Assembly: GCF_009755605.1 (NCBI RefSeq)
Contig: NZ_WPNZ01000004.1
Span: 434,001 to 498,000, forward strand
DNA: 64,000 nucleotides
From: Streptomyces typhae
GTDB lineage: Bacteria; Actinomycetota; Actinomycetes; Streptomycetales; Streptomycetaceae
Direction: 5' to 3'
In this document: positions 1-9,800 of the stretch, piece after piece
Layout of the letters: each line of letters begins with the position of its first letter
How positions within the stretch are numbered: the first letter of the stretch is position 1
Translations under genes and position numbers: made by a program
The notes under the pieces: model-generated
Seen by the model: the letters and a program-made list of their open reading frames with translations, nothing else
What the model was told of the DNA's origin: nothing
Databases searched by the model: none

Positions 1-1
1 C

Positions 2-1942
2 GCCGTGCAGCGGCAGATCGTGGACATCGTGGCGTCGCGGACCCTGTACGACGAGTCGTACCTGCTGCCCGACAGCCACTTCGAGGCGGAGCTCGGCATC
101 GACTCCGTCCTCCACGAGTCGATCCTCGCCCTGGTACGGGAGCGCTTCGCGCTGACGGCACCGCTGCCCGCCGGTCTCTCGACGATCGGCGAACTGACCG
201 CAGCCGTCCGGGCCGCGCAGTCGGGTCCCCTCACGGAACCGGGTCCCCGTACGGAACCAGGTCCTCGTACAGAACCAGGTCCTCGTACGGAACCAAGCCC
301 CCGTACGGAACCAAGTCCCCTTACGCAGCAGCCGCTCCCCCGTACCGAGGCGAACAGCGCGCCCGCACCGGCCGCGGCCGCCGCACCGACCGCCCCCGAC
401 GACGACCACCTCGTCGAAGCCGTCCTGCGCGCCGCCATGCACCACACCCAGTACCAGCGCGACCAACTGCCCCTGGACGCCGACTTCGAGGGCGAGCTCG
501 GCGTCGACTCAGTGGTCCTCGTGTCGATCGTGGCGGACTGCGCCCGCGAGCTCGGCCTGCCCGACAACCTCGCGGGCACCCTCACCGCGCCCACGCTGCG
601 CGGTCTGACCGCCGAGCTGCGCGACCACATCGCCGCGACGGCCGCGGGCGCGCAGCGGCGCCCCGGCGACGACGGCACTCCCTGGGACAGCCGGTCCATG
701 AAGGACTTCGTGGAGGAGCGCGACGGCGACCTCTTCGCCAAGGCCCGCAGCTTCCGGTCCCATCTGCGCGGCCGTGAGGCCGAACGCCTCTACTGGTACG
801 GCATGCCGCTGCACTCCCGCTGCGGCAACCGCGCCGTGATCCTCGACGAACACACCGGCCGCAAGCGCGAGTTCCTGATGTTCGCCTCCAACAACTACCT
901 CGGGGTCGCCAACCATCCGAAGGTGATCGAGGCGGTCTGCGACGCCACCCGCACCTTCGGCGCGACCCATACCGGATCGCGCTTCATCGGCGGCACGAAC
1001 ATGCTGCACAAAGAGCTGGAGAGGCGCCTGGCCGCGTTCAAGGCGCGGCCGGCCTGCATCGTCTTCCCGGGCGGCTACGCGGCCAACCTCGGCACCATCT
1101 CCGCCCTGGTCAAGAGCTACGACACGCTGATCGTCGACAAGCTCAACCACATGAGCATCGTCGACGGCGCCCGCCTCGCGGGCTCGGTCCGCAGGATCTA
1201 CCAGCACAACGACATGGCGGACCTGGAACGCATCCTCAAGCGCTGCGACGACCGCACGACCGGCAGGCTCGTCGTCGCCGACGGCGTGTTCAGCATGCAC
1301 GGCGACCTCTGCGACCTGCCCGAGATCGTCCGGCTCGGCCGCGAGTACGGCGCCCGCGTCATGGTCGACGACGCACACGCCACCGGTGTGCTCGGCGAGC
1401 GCGGCACGGGCACCGCCGAGCACTTCGGCCTCAAGGGCGAGGTCGACCTGGAGCTCGGCACCATGAGCAAGGCCCTCGCGGGCATGGGCGGTTTCGTGGT
1501 CGGCGACGAGGAGGTCGTGGAGTACCTGCGGTACTACGCGAGTTCCTACGTCTTCGCCGCCAACATCCCCGCCGGGGTCGCCGCCGGACTCATCGCCTCC
1601 CTCGACGTCATCGAGGCGGAACCGGAGCGGCTCGCCCGGCTCTGGTCCAACATCCGCTTCCTGCACGGGCAACTCGCCGACGCGGGCTTCGACCTGGAGA
1701 ACACCGAGAGCGCCATCCTGCCGCTCGTCATCGGCGACGAGCGCAGGGCCCTGGAGATGGGCCGCGCCGTACGGGCCCGCGGCCTGTTCTGCCAGACGGT
1801 GGTGTTCCCCGGGGTGCCGCTCGGGGACGCGCGCCTGCGGGTCAGCGTGACCTGCGAGCACACCCGCGACGACCTGGAGACGGCCGCGGGGATCTTCGTC
1901 GAGGCCGCCCGCGAGACCGGCGTCCTGCCGTCGGCCGGGTGA
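2..1942 (+). CDS. redN: RedN: ACP-ACP-alpha-oxoamine synthase (5' end cut by window)
   Basis: PLP enzyme of the bipyrrole (MBC) branch of prodiginine synthesis, the PigH equivalent. By analogy it condenses a carrier-bound pyrrolyl-beta-ketoacyl or malonyl-derived unit with serine to give 4-hydroxy-2,2'-bipyrrole-5-methanol. Two carrier domains are visible: LGIDSV near residue 31 and LGVDSV near 166, both with the pantetheine serine. They are joined by a Pro/Thr-rich repeat linker. The oxoamine-synthase fold follows (FASNNYLG near 293, HMSIVDGARL, DDAHATGVLGE, PLP lysine in GTMSKALAG near 485). The reading frame is open to the window edge and the first ACP helix looks short, so the true start probably lies upstream and the GTG at 5 is not trusted. 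The stop overlaps redM. Confidence 0.85.
   Translation, partial: AVQRQIVDIVASRTLYDESYLLPDSHFEAELGIDSVLHESILALVRERFALTAPLPAGLSTIGELTAAVRAAQSGPLTEPGPRTEPGPRTEPGPRTEPSPRTEPSPLTQQPLPRTEANSAPAPAAAAAPTAPDDDHLVEAVLRAAMHHTQYQRDQLPLDADFEGELGVDSVVLVSIVADCARELGLPDNLAGTLTAPTLRGLTAELRDHIAATAAGAQRRPGDDGTPWDSRSMKDFVEERDGDLFAKARSFRSHLRGREAERLYWYGMPLHSRCGNRAVILDEHTGRKREFLMFASNNYLGVANHPKVIEAVCDATRTFGATHTGSRFIGGTNMLHKELERRLAAFKARPACIVFPGGYAANLGTISALVKSYDTLIVDKLNHMSIVDGARLAGSVRRIYQHNDMADLERILKRCDDRTTGRLVVADGVFSMHGDLCDLPEIVRLGREYGARVMVDDAHATGVLGERGTGTAEHFGLKGEVDLELGTMSKALAGMGGFVVGDEEVVEYLRYYASSYVFAANIPAGVAAGLIASLDVIEAEPERLARLWSNIRFLHGQLADAGFDLENTESAILPLVIGDERRALEMGRAVRARGLFCQTVVFPGVPLGDARLRVSVTCEHTRDDLETAAGIFVEAARETGVLPSAG
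229..326 (+). repeat. 18-bp tandem repeats encoding a TEPGPR linker
   Basis: About five imperfect 18-bp copies (core GTACGGAACCAGGTCC) lie in frame between the two carrier domains of RedN and encode TEPGPR/TEPSPR hexapeptides. They form a flexible Pro-rich interdomain linker that probably varies in copy number by slippage. Confidence 0.85.
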
Positions 1943-3888
1943 GCGCGATGACCCTCCGCGCGCGGGACCTGTTCCGCTCCACCTCCACCTCCTCGTCCAA
2001 CACCTCCCCCGCCTCCGTCTCTTCTCCTGCCTCCCCCGCCTCCCCTGACTCCGCCGCCGAGCGGGCCCCTGCCGCCGCTCTCACCCCGCCGTCCGACGTC
2101 GCGCTCATCCGCAAGCCGTGGCCGCGGGACCCGGGGCAGGCGGCGCGGTCCGCCTTCGTGGGGCCCGGTGGCTGCACGTACGGCGAACTGGCGGCGCGGG
2201 TCGCCGCCGTCGCCTCCGGGCTGCTCGGGCTCGGCGCCGAGATCGGTGACCGGGTCGCGATCTGGACGGACAAGCAGCCGCGCTACGCGCAGGCGATCCT
2301 CGCCGCGCTGCACGCGGGCTGCGCGTACGTGCCGTTGGACGGCGGACAGCCGGTGGCGCGGGTGCGGACGATCCTGGCGGACGCCGAACCCGTCGTCCTC
2401 GTCACCGACGGCCGCCGCCTCGCGGCCCTCGCGGGAAAGGCGCTGCCCGCGTCGGTACGGGCGGTCGTGCTCACGGACGGCGAGCCGCCGCGCCCTGAGC
2501 CCGGCGGCGGCCGGGACCGCGGCGGCTCCGACACGGCCGAGCGCCGGGCACCGTCCGGCGAGGCGTCCCGCACGCCCGCCGTCCACGGCTGGGCCGCGTT
2601 CACGTCGAGCGCTGCGGGGCACGTCGTCCTGCTGCCGCCCCTGGAGCGCGACGACCTGGCCGCGATCCTGTACACCTCGGGGTCGACCGGAACGCCCAAG
2701 GGCGTGCGCGTCACGTACCGGAACCTCGCGTGCTTCATCCGGTGGGCACGCGACGAACTCGACGTCGGGCCCGGCGACGTGTTCGCGGGCCACGCCTCGT
2801 TCAACTTCGACCTGTCGACCTTCGACCTGTTCACCGCCCTGTCGGCGGGCGCGGGCCTGTGGATCGTGCCGGACGCGCAGACGCGTGACGTCGGCGCGCT
2901 CGCCGCGGGCATCCGCGACCACGGCGTCAGCGTCTGGTACTCGGTGCCGTCCGTGCTGCATCTGCTCACGGTGTCGGACGCGCTCACCGCCGACACCGCC
3001 CGGGGACTGCGGTACGTCCTGTTCGCGGGCGAGGTGTTCCCGATGCCGCAGCTGCGCGCCCTCGCGGCCCGGCTCACTCCGGACACCGGGCTCTACAACC
3101 TGTACGGGCCGACCGAGACGAACGTGTGCACATATCACCGGGTGCGTCCTGAGGACCTGGCGCGGCACGAGCCCGTCCCCATCGGCACCCCGCTGCCGGG
3201 CGCCGAGGTGTCCGTCGTCGACGACGCGGGCCGGGTGCTCGCCGGGCCCGACGCGTTCGGGGAACTCGTCGTCGAGGGCGACTGCGTCACCCCCGGCTAC
3301 TGGCGCCGCGCCTCCGAACCCGCCGCGGCCGGGCACCGCCGGGGCCGCCACGCCACCGGCGACCTGGTGGGCCTCGACGACGGCGCCCTGGTGTACCGGG
3401 GGCGCAAGGACCGCATGGTGAAGCTCGCCGGGCACCGCGTGGAACTGGGCGAGATCGAGGCGGCCGTGCTGCGGCACCCCGGCATCGCGCACGCCGCGGT
3501 GATCGTCGCCGACACCGCCGCCGGAGCCGCCACCGCCGCACGTGCCGGTGCCGCCACCGCCGCAGGTGCCGACACCGCCACCACCGCAGGTGCCGGTGCC
3601 GCAGACGGTGCCGGTCCCGGCTCCGGGGCCAGTCCCGGACCAGGCTCCCGGCCCACCGAAACCGCGGGCCTCGCCCTCTACTTCACCCTCAGCGGGCGCA
3701 CCCCGCGGCCCGGACTCATCGAGCTGAAGCGGCACTGCGCGCGGTACCTGCCCCGCTACATGGTGCCGCGCACGGCCACCTGCCTCGACGAACTGCCGCG
3801 CAACGCCAACGGCAAGACCGACTACCAGCGCCTCGGCGGCGCGGCGCCCGCGTCCGGCGCCGCCCCGCGGGCCGTGCCCGGCAAGTGA
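1939..3888 (+). CDS. redM: RedM: prolyl-AMP ligase (adenylation domain)
   Basis: Stand-alone adenylation enzyme, equivalent to PigI. By family it activates L-proline with ATP and loads it onto a discrete carrier protein (RedO, not in this window), where it is oxidised to pyrrole-2-carboxyl. Core motifs are intact: the A3 P-loop YTSGSTGTPKG near residue 240, A5 NLYGPTETN, A7/A8 GRKDRMVKLAGHRVELGEIE and the catalytic lysine in NANGKTDY near the C-terminus. Two features are unusual. There is a Ser/Pro-rich N-terminal extension of about 40 residues, and a roughly 45-residue Ala/Gly/Thr low-complexity insertion in the C-terminal subdomain (nt 3518-3655). The start is GTG overlapping the redN stop (GTGA); ATG at 1948 is an alternative. 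Substrate is inferred from cluster identity, not from the pocket code. Confidence 0.85.
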   Translation: MSAMTLRARDLFRSTSTSSSNTSPASVSSPASPASPDSAAERAPAAALTPPSDVALIRKPWPRDPGQAARSAFVGPGGCTYGELAARVAAVASGLLGLGAEIGDRVAIWTDKQPRYAQAILAALHAGCAYVPLDGGQPVARVRTILADAEPVVLVTDGRRLAALAGKALPASVRAVVLTDGEPPRPEPGGGRDRGGSDTAERRAPSGEASRTPAVHGWAAFTSSAAGHVVLLPPLERDDLAAILYTSGSTGTPKGVRVTYRNLACFIRWARDELDVGPGDVFAGHASFNFDLSTFDLFTALSAGAGLWIVPDAQTRDVGALAAGIRDHGVSVWYSVPSVLHLLTVSDALTADTARGLRYVLFAGEVFPMPQLRALAARLTPDTGLYNLYGPTETNVCTYHRVRPEDLARHEPVPIGTPLPGAEVSVVDDAGRVLAGPDAFGELVVEGDCVTPGYWRRASEPAAAGHRRGRHATGDLVGLDDGALVYRGRKDRMVKLAGHRVELGEIEAAVLRHPGIAHAAVIVADTAAGAATAARAGAATAAGADTATTAGAGAADGAGPGSGASPGPGSRPTETAGLALYFTLSGRTPRPGLIELKRHCARYLPRYMVPRTATCLDELPRNANGKTDYQRLGGAAPASGAAPRAVPGK

Positions 3889-6800
3889 CGGAGACGTACA
3901 TGACCCAAGGCCCGAGCGAGAACCACGGCCGCGGCGACGCGCCGCGGACCCTCGTCGCCGTGCTGCGCCGACACGCCGCCCGGCGGCCGGACGCACTCGC
4001 CTACCGCTTCCTGAACGGCACCGACGCTCCCGGGACCGACACACTCGGCGCCGCCCCCCGCGGCGACCTCTCCTGGACCTTCGCCGAACTCGACCTCCAG
4101 GCCCGCCGCGTCGCCGCCCTGCTGCAGCACGAGGGGGCGGCGGGCGAACCGGTGCTGCTGCTGCACCCGCCCGGACTCGACTACATCGCCGGATTCCTCG
4201 GATGCCTGTACGCGGGGGCTCTCGCCGTGCCCGCGTACCCGCCGGACACGCGCCGCTTCGGGCAGACCATGCCGCGGCTCGCGGCGATCGCGCGGGACTC
4301 GGGGGCCACGCGCGCGCTCACCACCGGGGAGCTGTCCCGGTTCGCGGGCGAGCGCGGCGACGAGCTCGCCGCGCTCGGGCTCGGCGGGCTGCGGTGGCTG
4401 GTGACGGGCGGGCCGGACGGCGCGGGCGCCCCGTACGCCGCCGCCGACTGGCGCGAACCGGCGCTGACCGCCGACTCGTTGGCGTTCCTCCAGTACACCT
4501 CCGGCTCGACGTCCGCGCCCAAGGGCGTCATGGTCGGCCACGGCAATCTGCTGCACAACCTCTCCGCCATCCACCGGCGGCTCGCCCACGACTCCGGGTC
4601 CGCGATGGTGTCGTGGCTGCCCCCGTACCACGACATGGGACTGATCGGCGGCATCCTCTCGCCCCTGTACGGCGGGTTCCCCGCCCATCTGATGGCCCCG
4701 ATGTCGTTCGTGCGCCGCCCCCTGCTGTGGCTCCGGACCCTGTCGGAGACCCGGGCGTCGACCAGCGTCGCCCCCGACTTCGGTTTCGAGGCGTGCGTCG
4801 GCCGCATCACCGACGAGGAGCGGGACGGCCTCGACCTGAGCCACTGGCGCCTCGCCCTGAACGGGGCCGAGCCGGTGCGCGCGGACACCCTGGACCGGTT
4901 CACCGAGCGGTTCGCGCCGTGCGGGTTCCGGCGCGCCGCGCTGCTGCCCTGCTACGGGCTCGCCGAAGCCACCCTGATGGTGACCGGTGTGCACGCCGAC
5001 GAGCCGCCCGTCGTCGGGGAGTTCGACTCCGCCGCCCTCGGGTCCGGGCGGGCGAGCGCGCCCGCCGCGGGCCGCGTCACCCGGGTCGTGGGCTGTGGCC
5101 CCGCGGTGCCCGGCCTGGACGTCGCGGTCGTCGACCCCGCGACGCGGCGCCGTGTCACGGGCGAGGGCACCATCGGCGAGGTGTGGATCGCGGGCGGCAG
5201 CGTGGCCCGCGGCTACTGGCGCCACCCCGAAGCCACCGAGGCGACGTTCCGGGCCTTCCTGCACGAGCACGGGCACGGGCAGGACGGCGGCGGGGACGAG
5301 GACGGGGGCGTCGGCGGCGACGGGGGCGGCACGCCGTATCTGCGCACGGGCGACCTGGGCTTCCTGCGCGGCGGACAGCTGCACGTCGTCGGCCGCACCA
5401 AGGACGTCGTCGTCGTGCAGGGCCGCAACCACTACCCCCACGACGTCGAACGCACCGTGGAGCGCGCCGACTCCGCCGTCCGCGCGGGCTGCGGCGCGGC
5501 CTTCGCCGTCGAGGTGGACGGCGCCGAGCGGCTCGTGGTCGCGTACGAGATCGACGGCCGGCGGGCCGACGACGCGCAGGGCCTGCTCGCGCGGGTGCGG
5601 TCCGCGATCGCCGACGAGCACGAGGTGGCGCCGCACGCCGTCGTCCTCCTGAAGCGGTCCACGGTGCACAGGACCACCAGCGGCAAGATCCAGCGTCAGG
5701 CCTGCCGCCGGGACTTCCTCGACCTCGGCCTGAAGGTGGTCGCGGCCAGCGTCGCCCGCGACACGCCGCCGCCCGCCCCGGTGGCCGGGCCGTCGCGGCA
5801 GCCCGTGGGCGCGGCCGTCGAGGAGGTCCTGCGCACCTGTGTCACCGGCCTCTCGGGCGCGGCCACGCACACCTTCGCCGAGCTGGGCCTCGGCTACCAG
5901 GACCTCCTGTCCGTGGTCGGCGAGCTGGAGCGGCGGCACGGTGTCGCCGTCCCGTTCGGTGACCTGCTCGTACGGCCACGCGTCGACACGCTGACCGGGC
6001 TGCTCGCCGACCGGGTCGCCGCGGGTGCCGTCCGGGCCCCCGACGCCGTCGAGGCCTGGCTGACCGCCCGTGTCGCCGAACGCCTCGGGCTCACCCGGGC
6101 GGCGGTGGACCCGGCCCTGCCGCTCGCGTCCCTCGGCCTGGACTCCAAGCAGGCCGTCGCCGTCCTGGCGGAGCTGAGCGCCCGCACCGGCCGCGAGATC
6201 CCCCCGACCGTCGTCTTCGACCATCCGACGATCCGGGCGATCGCCGCCCACCTCGCAAGGACCGGCACGGCGGAGCCCGCCCCGGCGCGGCACGCCGCCG
6301 GGCCCGCGTACGCCGCCGAGTCCTCGCACGTCGCCGGGTCCACCGAGGTCACCGAGGCACTGGCCGCCGCCTCCGCGCAGGGCACGCGGCCCGAGGAGCG
6401 ACCCGGGCAGCCCCGGCGGCCCGCGCCGGACGGCGGCGGGCACGAGCCGATCGCCGTCGTCGGCATGGGCTGCCGCTTCCCGGGCGCGCCCGACGCGGAG
6501 AGCTACTGGCGGCTGCTGCGCGACGGCCGGGACGCGATCACCGAGGTGCCCCGGGACCGCTGGGACGCCGACCGGGTCGCCGCACCCGACTTCGGCGGGT
6601 TCGTCGACGGCGTCGAGGAGTTCGACGCCCGGTTCTTCGGCCTGTCGGCGCGCGAGGCCGTCCGCATGGACCCGCAGCAGCGGCTGCTCCTGGAGACCGC
6701 GTGGCGGGCGCTGGAGGACGCGGGCCGCGACCCGACGTCGCTCGCGGGCAGCGCCACCGGCGTCTTCGTCGGCATCAGCAGCCACGACTACTCCGAACTC

Positions 6801-9800
6801 CAGATGGGCCGCCTGGACACCGTCGACGTGCACGGCGCCACCGGCAACGCGCACGCCGTCGCCGCGGGCCGGCTGTCCTACGCGCTCGACCTGCGCGGCC
6901 CGAGCCTCGCCCTGGACACGGCGTGCTCGTCGTCCCTGACGGCCGTCCACCTGGCGTGCGACAGCCTGCGCCGGGGCGAGTGCTCCCTCGCGCTCGCGGG
7001 CGGGGTGAACCTCATGCTGACGCCCGGCCTCTCGGTGGCGTTCGCCGACGGCGGGATGCTCGCGGCGGACGGCCGCTGCCGTACGTTCGACGACGCGGCG
7101 GGCGGCTATGTGCGTGGCGAGGGCGCGGGCCTCGTCTGCCTGAAACCGCTGTCGGCCGCCCTCGCCGACGGCGACCGCGTGCACGCCGTGATCAGGGGCT
7201 CCGCCACCGGCCACGGCGGCCGCAGCAACGGCCTCACCGCGCCCCGGGGCTCCGCACAGCGCGCCGTCGTCGAACAGGCCCTGGCGCGCGCCGGGCTGAG
7301 CGGCAACGAGGTCGACTACGTCGAGGCGCACGGCACGGGCACCCCGCTCGGCGACCCGGTCGAGTGGGAGGGCATCGCGGGGGCGTACGGCGAGGGGCGC
7401 CCGGACGGCGCCCGGTGCCTGGTCGGCTCGGTGAAGACCAACATCGGGCACCTGGAGGCGGCCGCGGGCGTCGCGGGCCTCATCAAGGCGGCCCTCGTCG
7501 TACGGGAACGCGAGGTCCCGCCGACGCTCCACCTGACCACGCCCAACCGGCGACTCGACTGGGACGGCGCGGGACTCGACGTACCGACACGCCGTACGCC
7601 GCTGCCGCGACGGGGGCCGGTGCGGGCCGCCGTCAGCTCCTTCGGCTTCGGCGGCGCCAACGCGCACGTCGTCCTGGAGTCGCCCCCCGAGCCCGCTGAG
7701 CCCGCTGAGTCCAGTGAGTCCAGTGCGTCCGGTGCGTCCGGTGCGTCCGGTGCGTCCGGTGCGTCCGGTGAACTGCCCGCGCCCCCGGCCGTCCCGGCGT
7801 CCGCGCGGCCGGTGCACGCCCTGTGCCTGTCGGGTCACACGCCGACCGCGCTGACCACCCTGGCCCGGCGCTGGCGCACCCACCTGGCGGCCAGGGCCGA
7901 CACGCCGCCGGCCGACCTGTGCCGGGCCGCCGGCACCGGACGGGCCGCACTCGCGCACCGCGCCGTGCTCGTCGGCGGTTCGGCCGCCGCGCTCGACGCG
8001 GGCCTCGCGGCGCTCGCGGACGGCACGGCCTCGACGGCCGTCGTGCGCGGCACGGCGGGGCACGGCCCGGGGCCGCGCACGGCGTTCCTCTTCGGCGGCC
8101 AGGGCACGCAGTACCCGGGCATGGGCAAGGGGTTGTACGACACGCACCCGCCCTTCGCCCGGAACATCGACCGGGCGGACGACGTGCTGCGGCCGCACCT
8201 CGGTGTGCCCCTGACCGAGCTGCTGTTCACCGACGACGGGACGGGACGGCTGCGCGCCACCCGCTGCTGCCAGCCCGCCCTGGTGGCCCTGGAGATCGCC
8301 CTCGCCGAGCTGTGGATGTCGCTGGGCGTGCGGCCCGCCGCCGTGCTCGGGCACAGCATCGGCGCCTACGCCGCCGCGTACGTGGCCGGGGCGATGACGT
8401 TCGAGGACGCGCTGCGGCTCGCGGCGGTCCGCGGGCGGCTCATGGACGAACAGCCGGGCGACGGCGCGATGATCGCCTGCCTGGGCGACGCGTCGGTCGT
8501 ACGGGACGTCGCGGCGCGGTACGGACCGCTGTCCGTGGCCGCCGTCAACTCACCCACGCACCTGGTGCTGTCCGGTGGCCGCGCGGAGATCGAACGGGCT
8601 CGCGCGGCACTCGCGGAGCGCTCCGTGGTCGTCAAGCCCCTCGCCGTGTCGGGCGCCTTCCACTCGGCGCTGATGGAGGGTGCCGCGGAACCGCTGCGCG
8701 CGGCGGCGCGCGACGTGCGCTTCTTCGAACCCGTCGTCCCGTGGGTGTCGGACGCCACCGGTGAGACCGTCGGCCGCGTCGACGGCGACGCGCTGGTGGA
8801 CCATCTCCTCGGCACCGTACGGTTCGCCGACGGCTTCGGCACGCTGCGGCGGCTCGGCTGCACCGCGTTCGTGGAGGTGGGCCCGCATCCGACGCTGCTC
8901 GGGCTCGGCCGGTCGATGACGACATCCGGCACGGACACGGAGCCGCTGCTCTGGCTGCCCTCGCTGCGGCGGGGCCGCGCCGGTGCCGTGCCGGGTGCCG
9001 CGGGCGACTGGGAGACGCTGCTCCAGTCCCTGGGGCGGCTGCACTGCGCGGGCTCCACCGTGGACTGGGCGGCCCTCGACGAAGGGCGGCGCGGTCCCGT
9101 CGTACCGGTGCCGCACGCGGTGTTCGAGCGGGAGCGGTACTGGTTCACGCCGCCTGCGCGGGGAGAAGCGCCTCCGCAGGGAGACGTGTCCGCCCTCGCG
9201 CCCGCACCCGTACCCGCTCCCGTGCGCGAGGCAGCGGCAGCACACGTACCGCAGGACGCGGCAGACCTCGTACCGCAAGAAGCACCGTCCGCCCCGCAAG
9301 CCCCCGACGCCCCGCAGACCGTCCTCGCCCAGGTGTCCCGCGTCTGCGGGCACCCCGTCGCGCACATCCCGTACGAGGCGCGCCTCGGCGCCGACCTCGG
9401 GTTCGACTCGCTGATGCGCACGGAGCTGGAGCGGGCCCTGCAACGGCTGTTCCCGGGGCACTTGAACGGGAACCGCGAGCGGCTTCCGGAGGACCCGACC
9501 GTGGCGCAGCTCGCCGCGCTCCTCACGGGCGCCGCAACCCTGCGCGACGCCGCCCTGCCGGTGTCCGCGCCCGCGGCGCCTTCGGTACCGGACGTCGCCG
9601 ACCCGCCCGTACGGCAGGAGCGTGTCTTCGAGGAGTGGCCGGAGTACACCGAGTTGCAGGGGCGGCTCCGGCAGGCCACCGCCGACGGGGACAACCCCTA
9701 CGGGCGCACGCACGAGGGCTACAACGGCGGCAGGGCCGATGTCGACGGGCGGACCGTCCTCAACTTCGCCGCGTTCAACTACCTCGCACTGTCCCACCAT

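Noticed and set aside
3822..8354. 1510-codon open frame on the - strand across redL
   Set aside because: It is antisense to a clear synthase with all catalytic motifs; long mirror frames are usual in high-GC DNA and this one has no recognisable domain.
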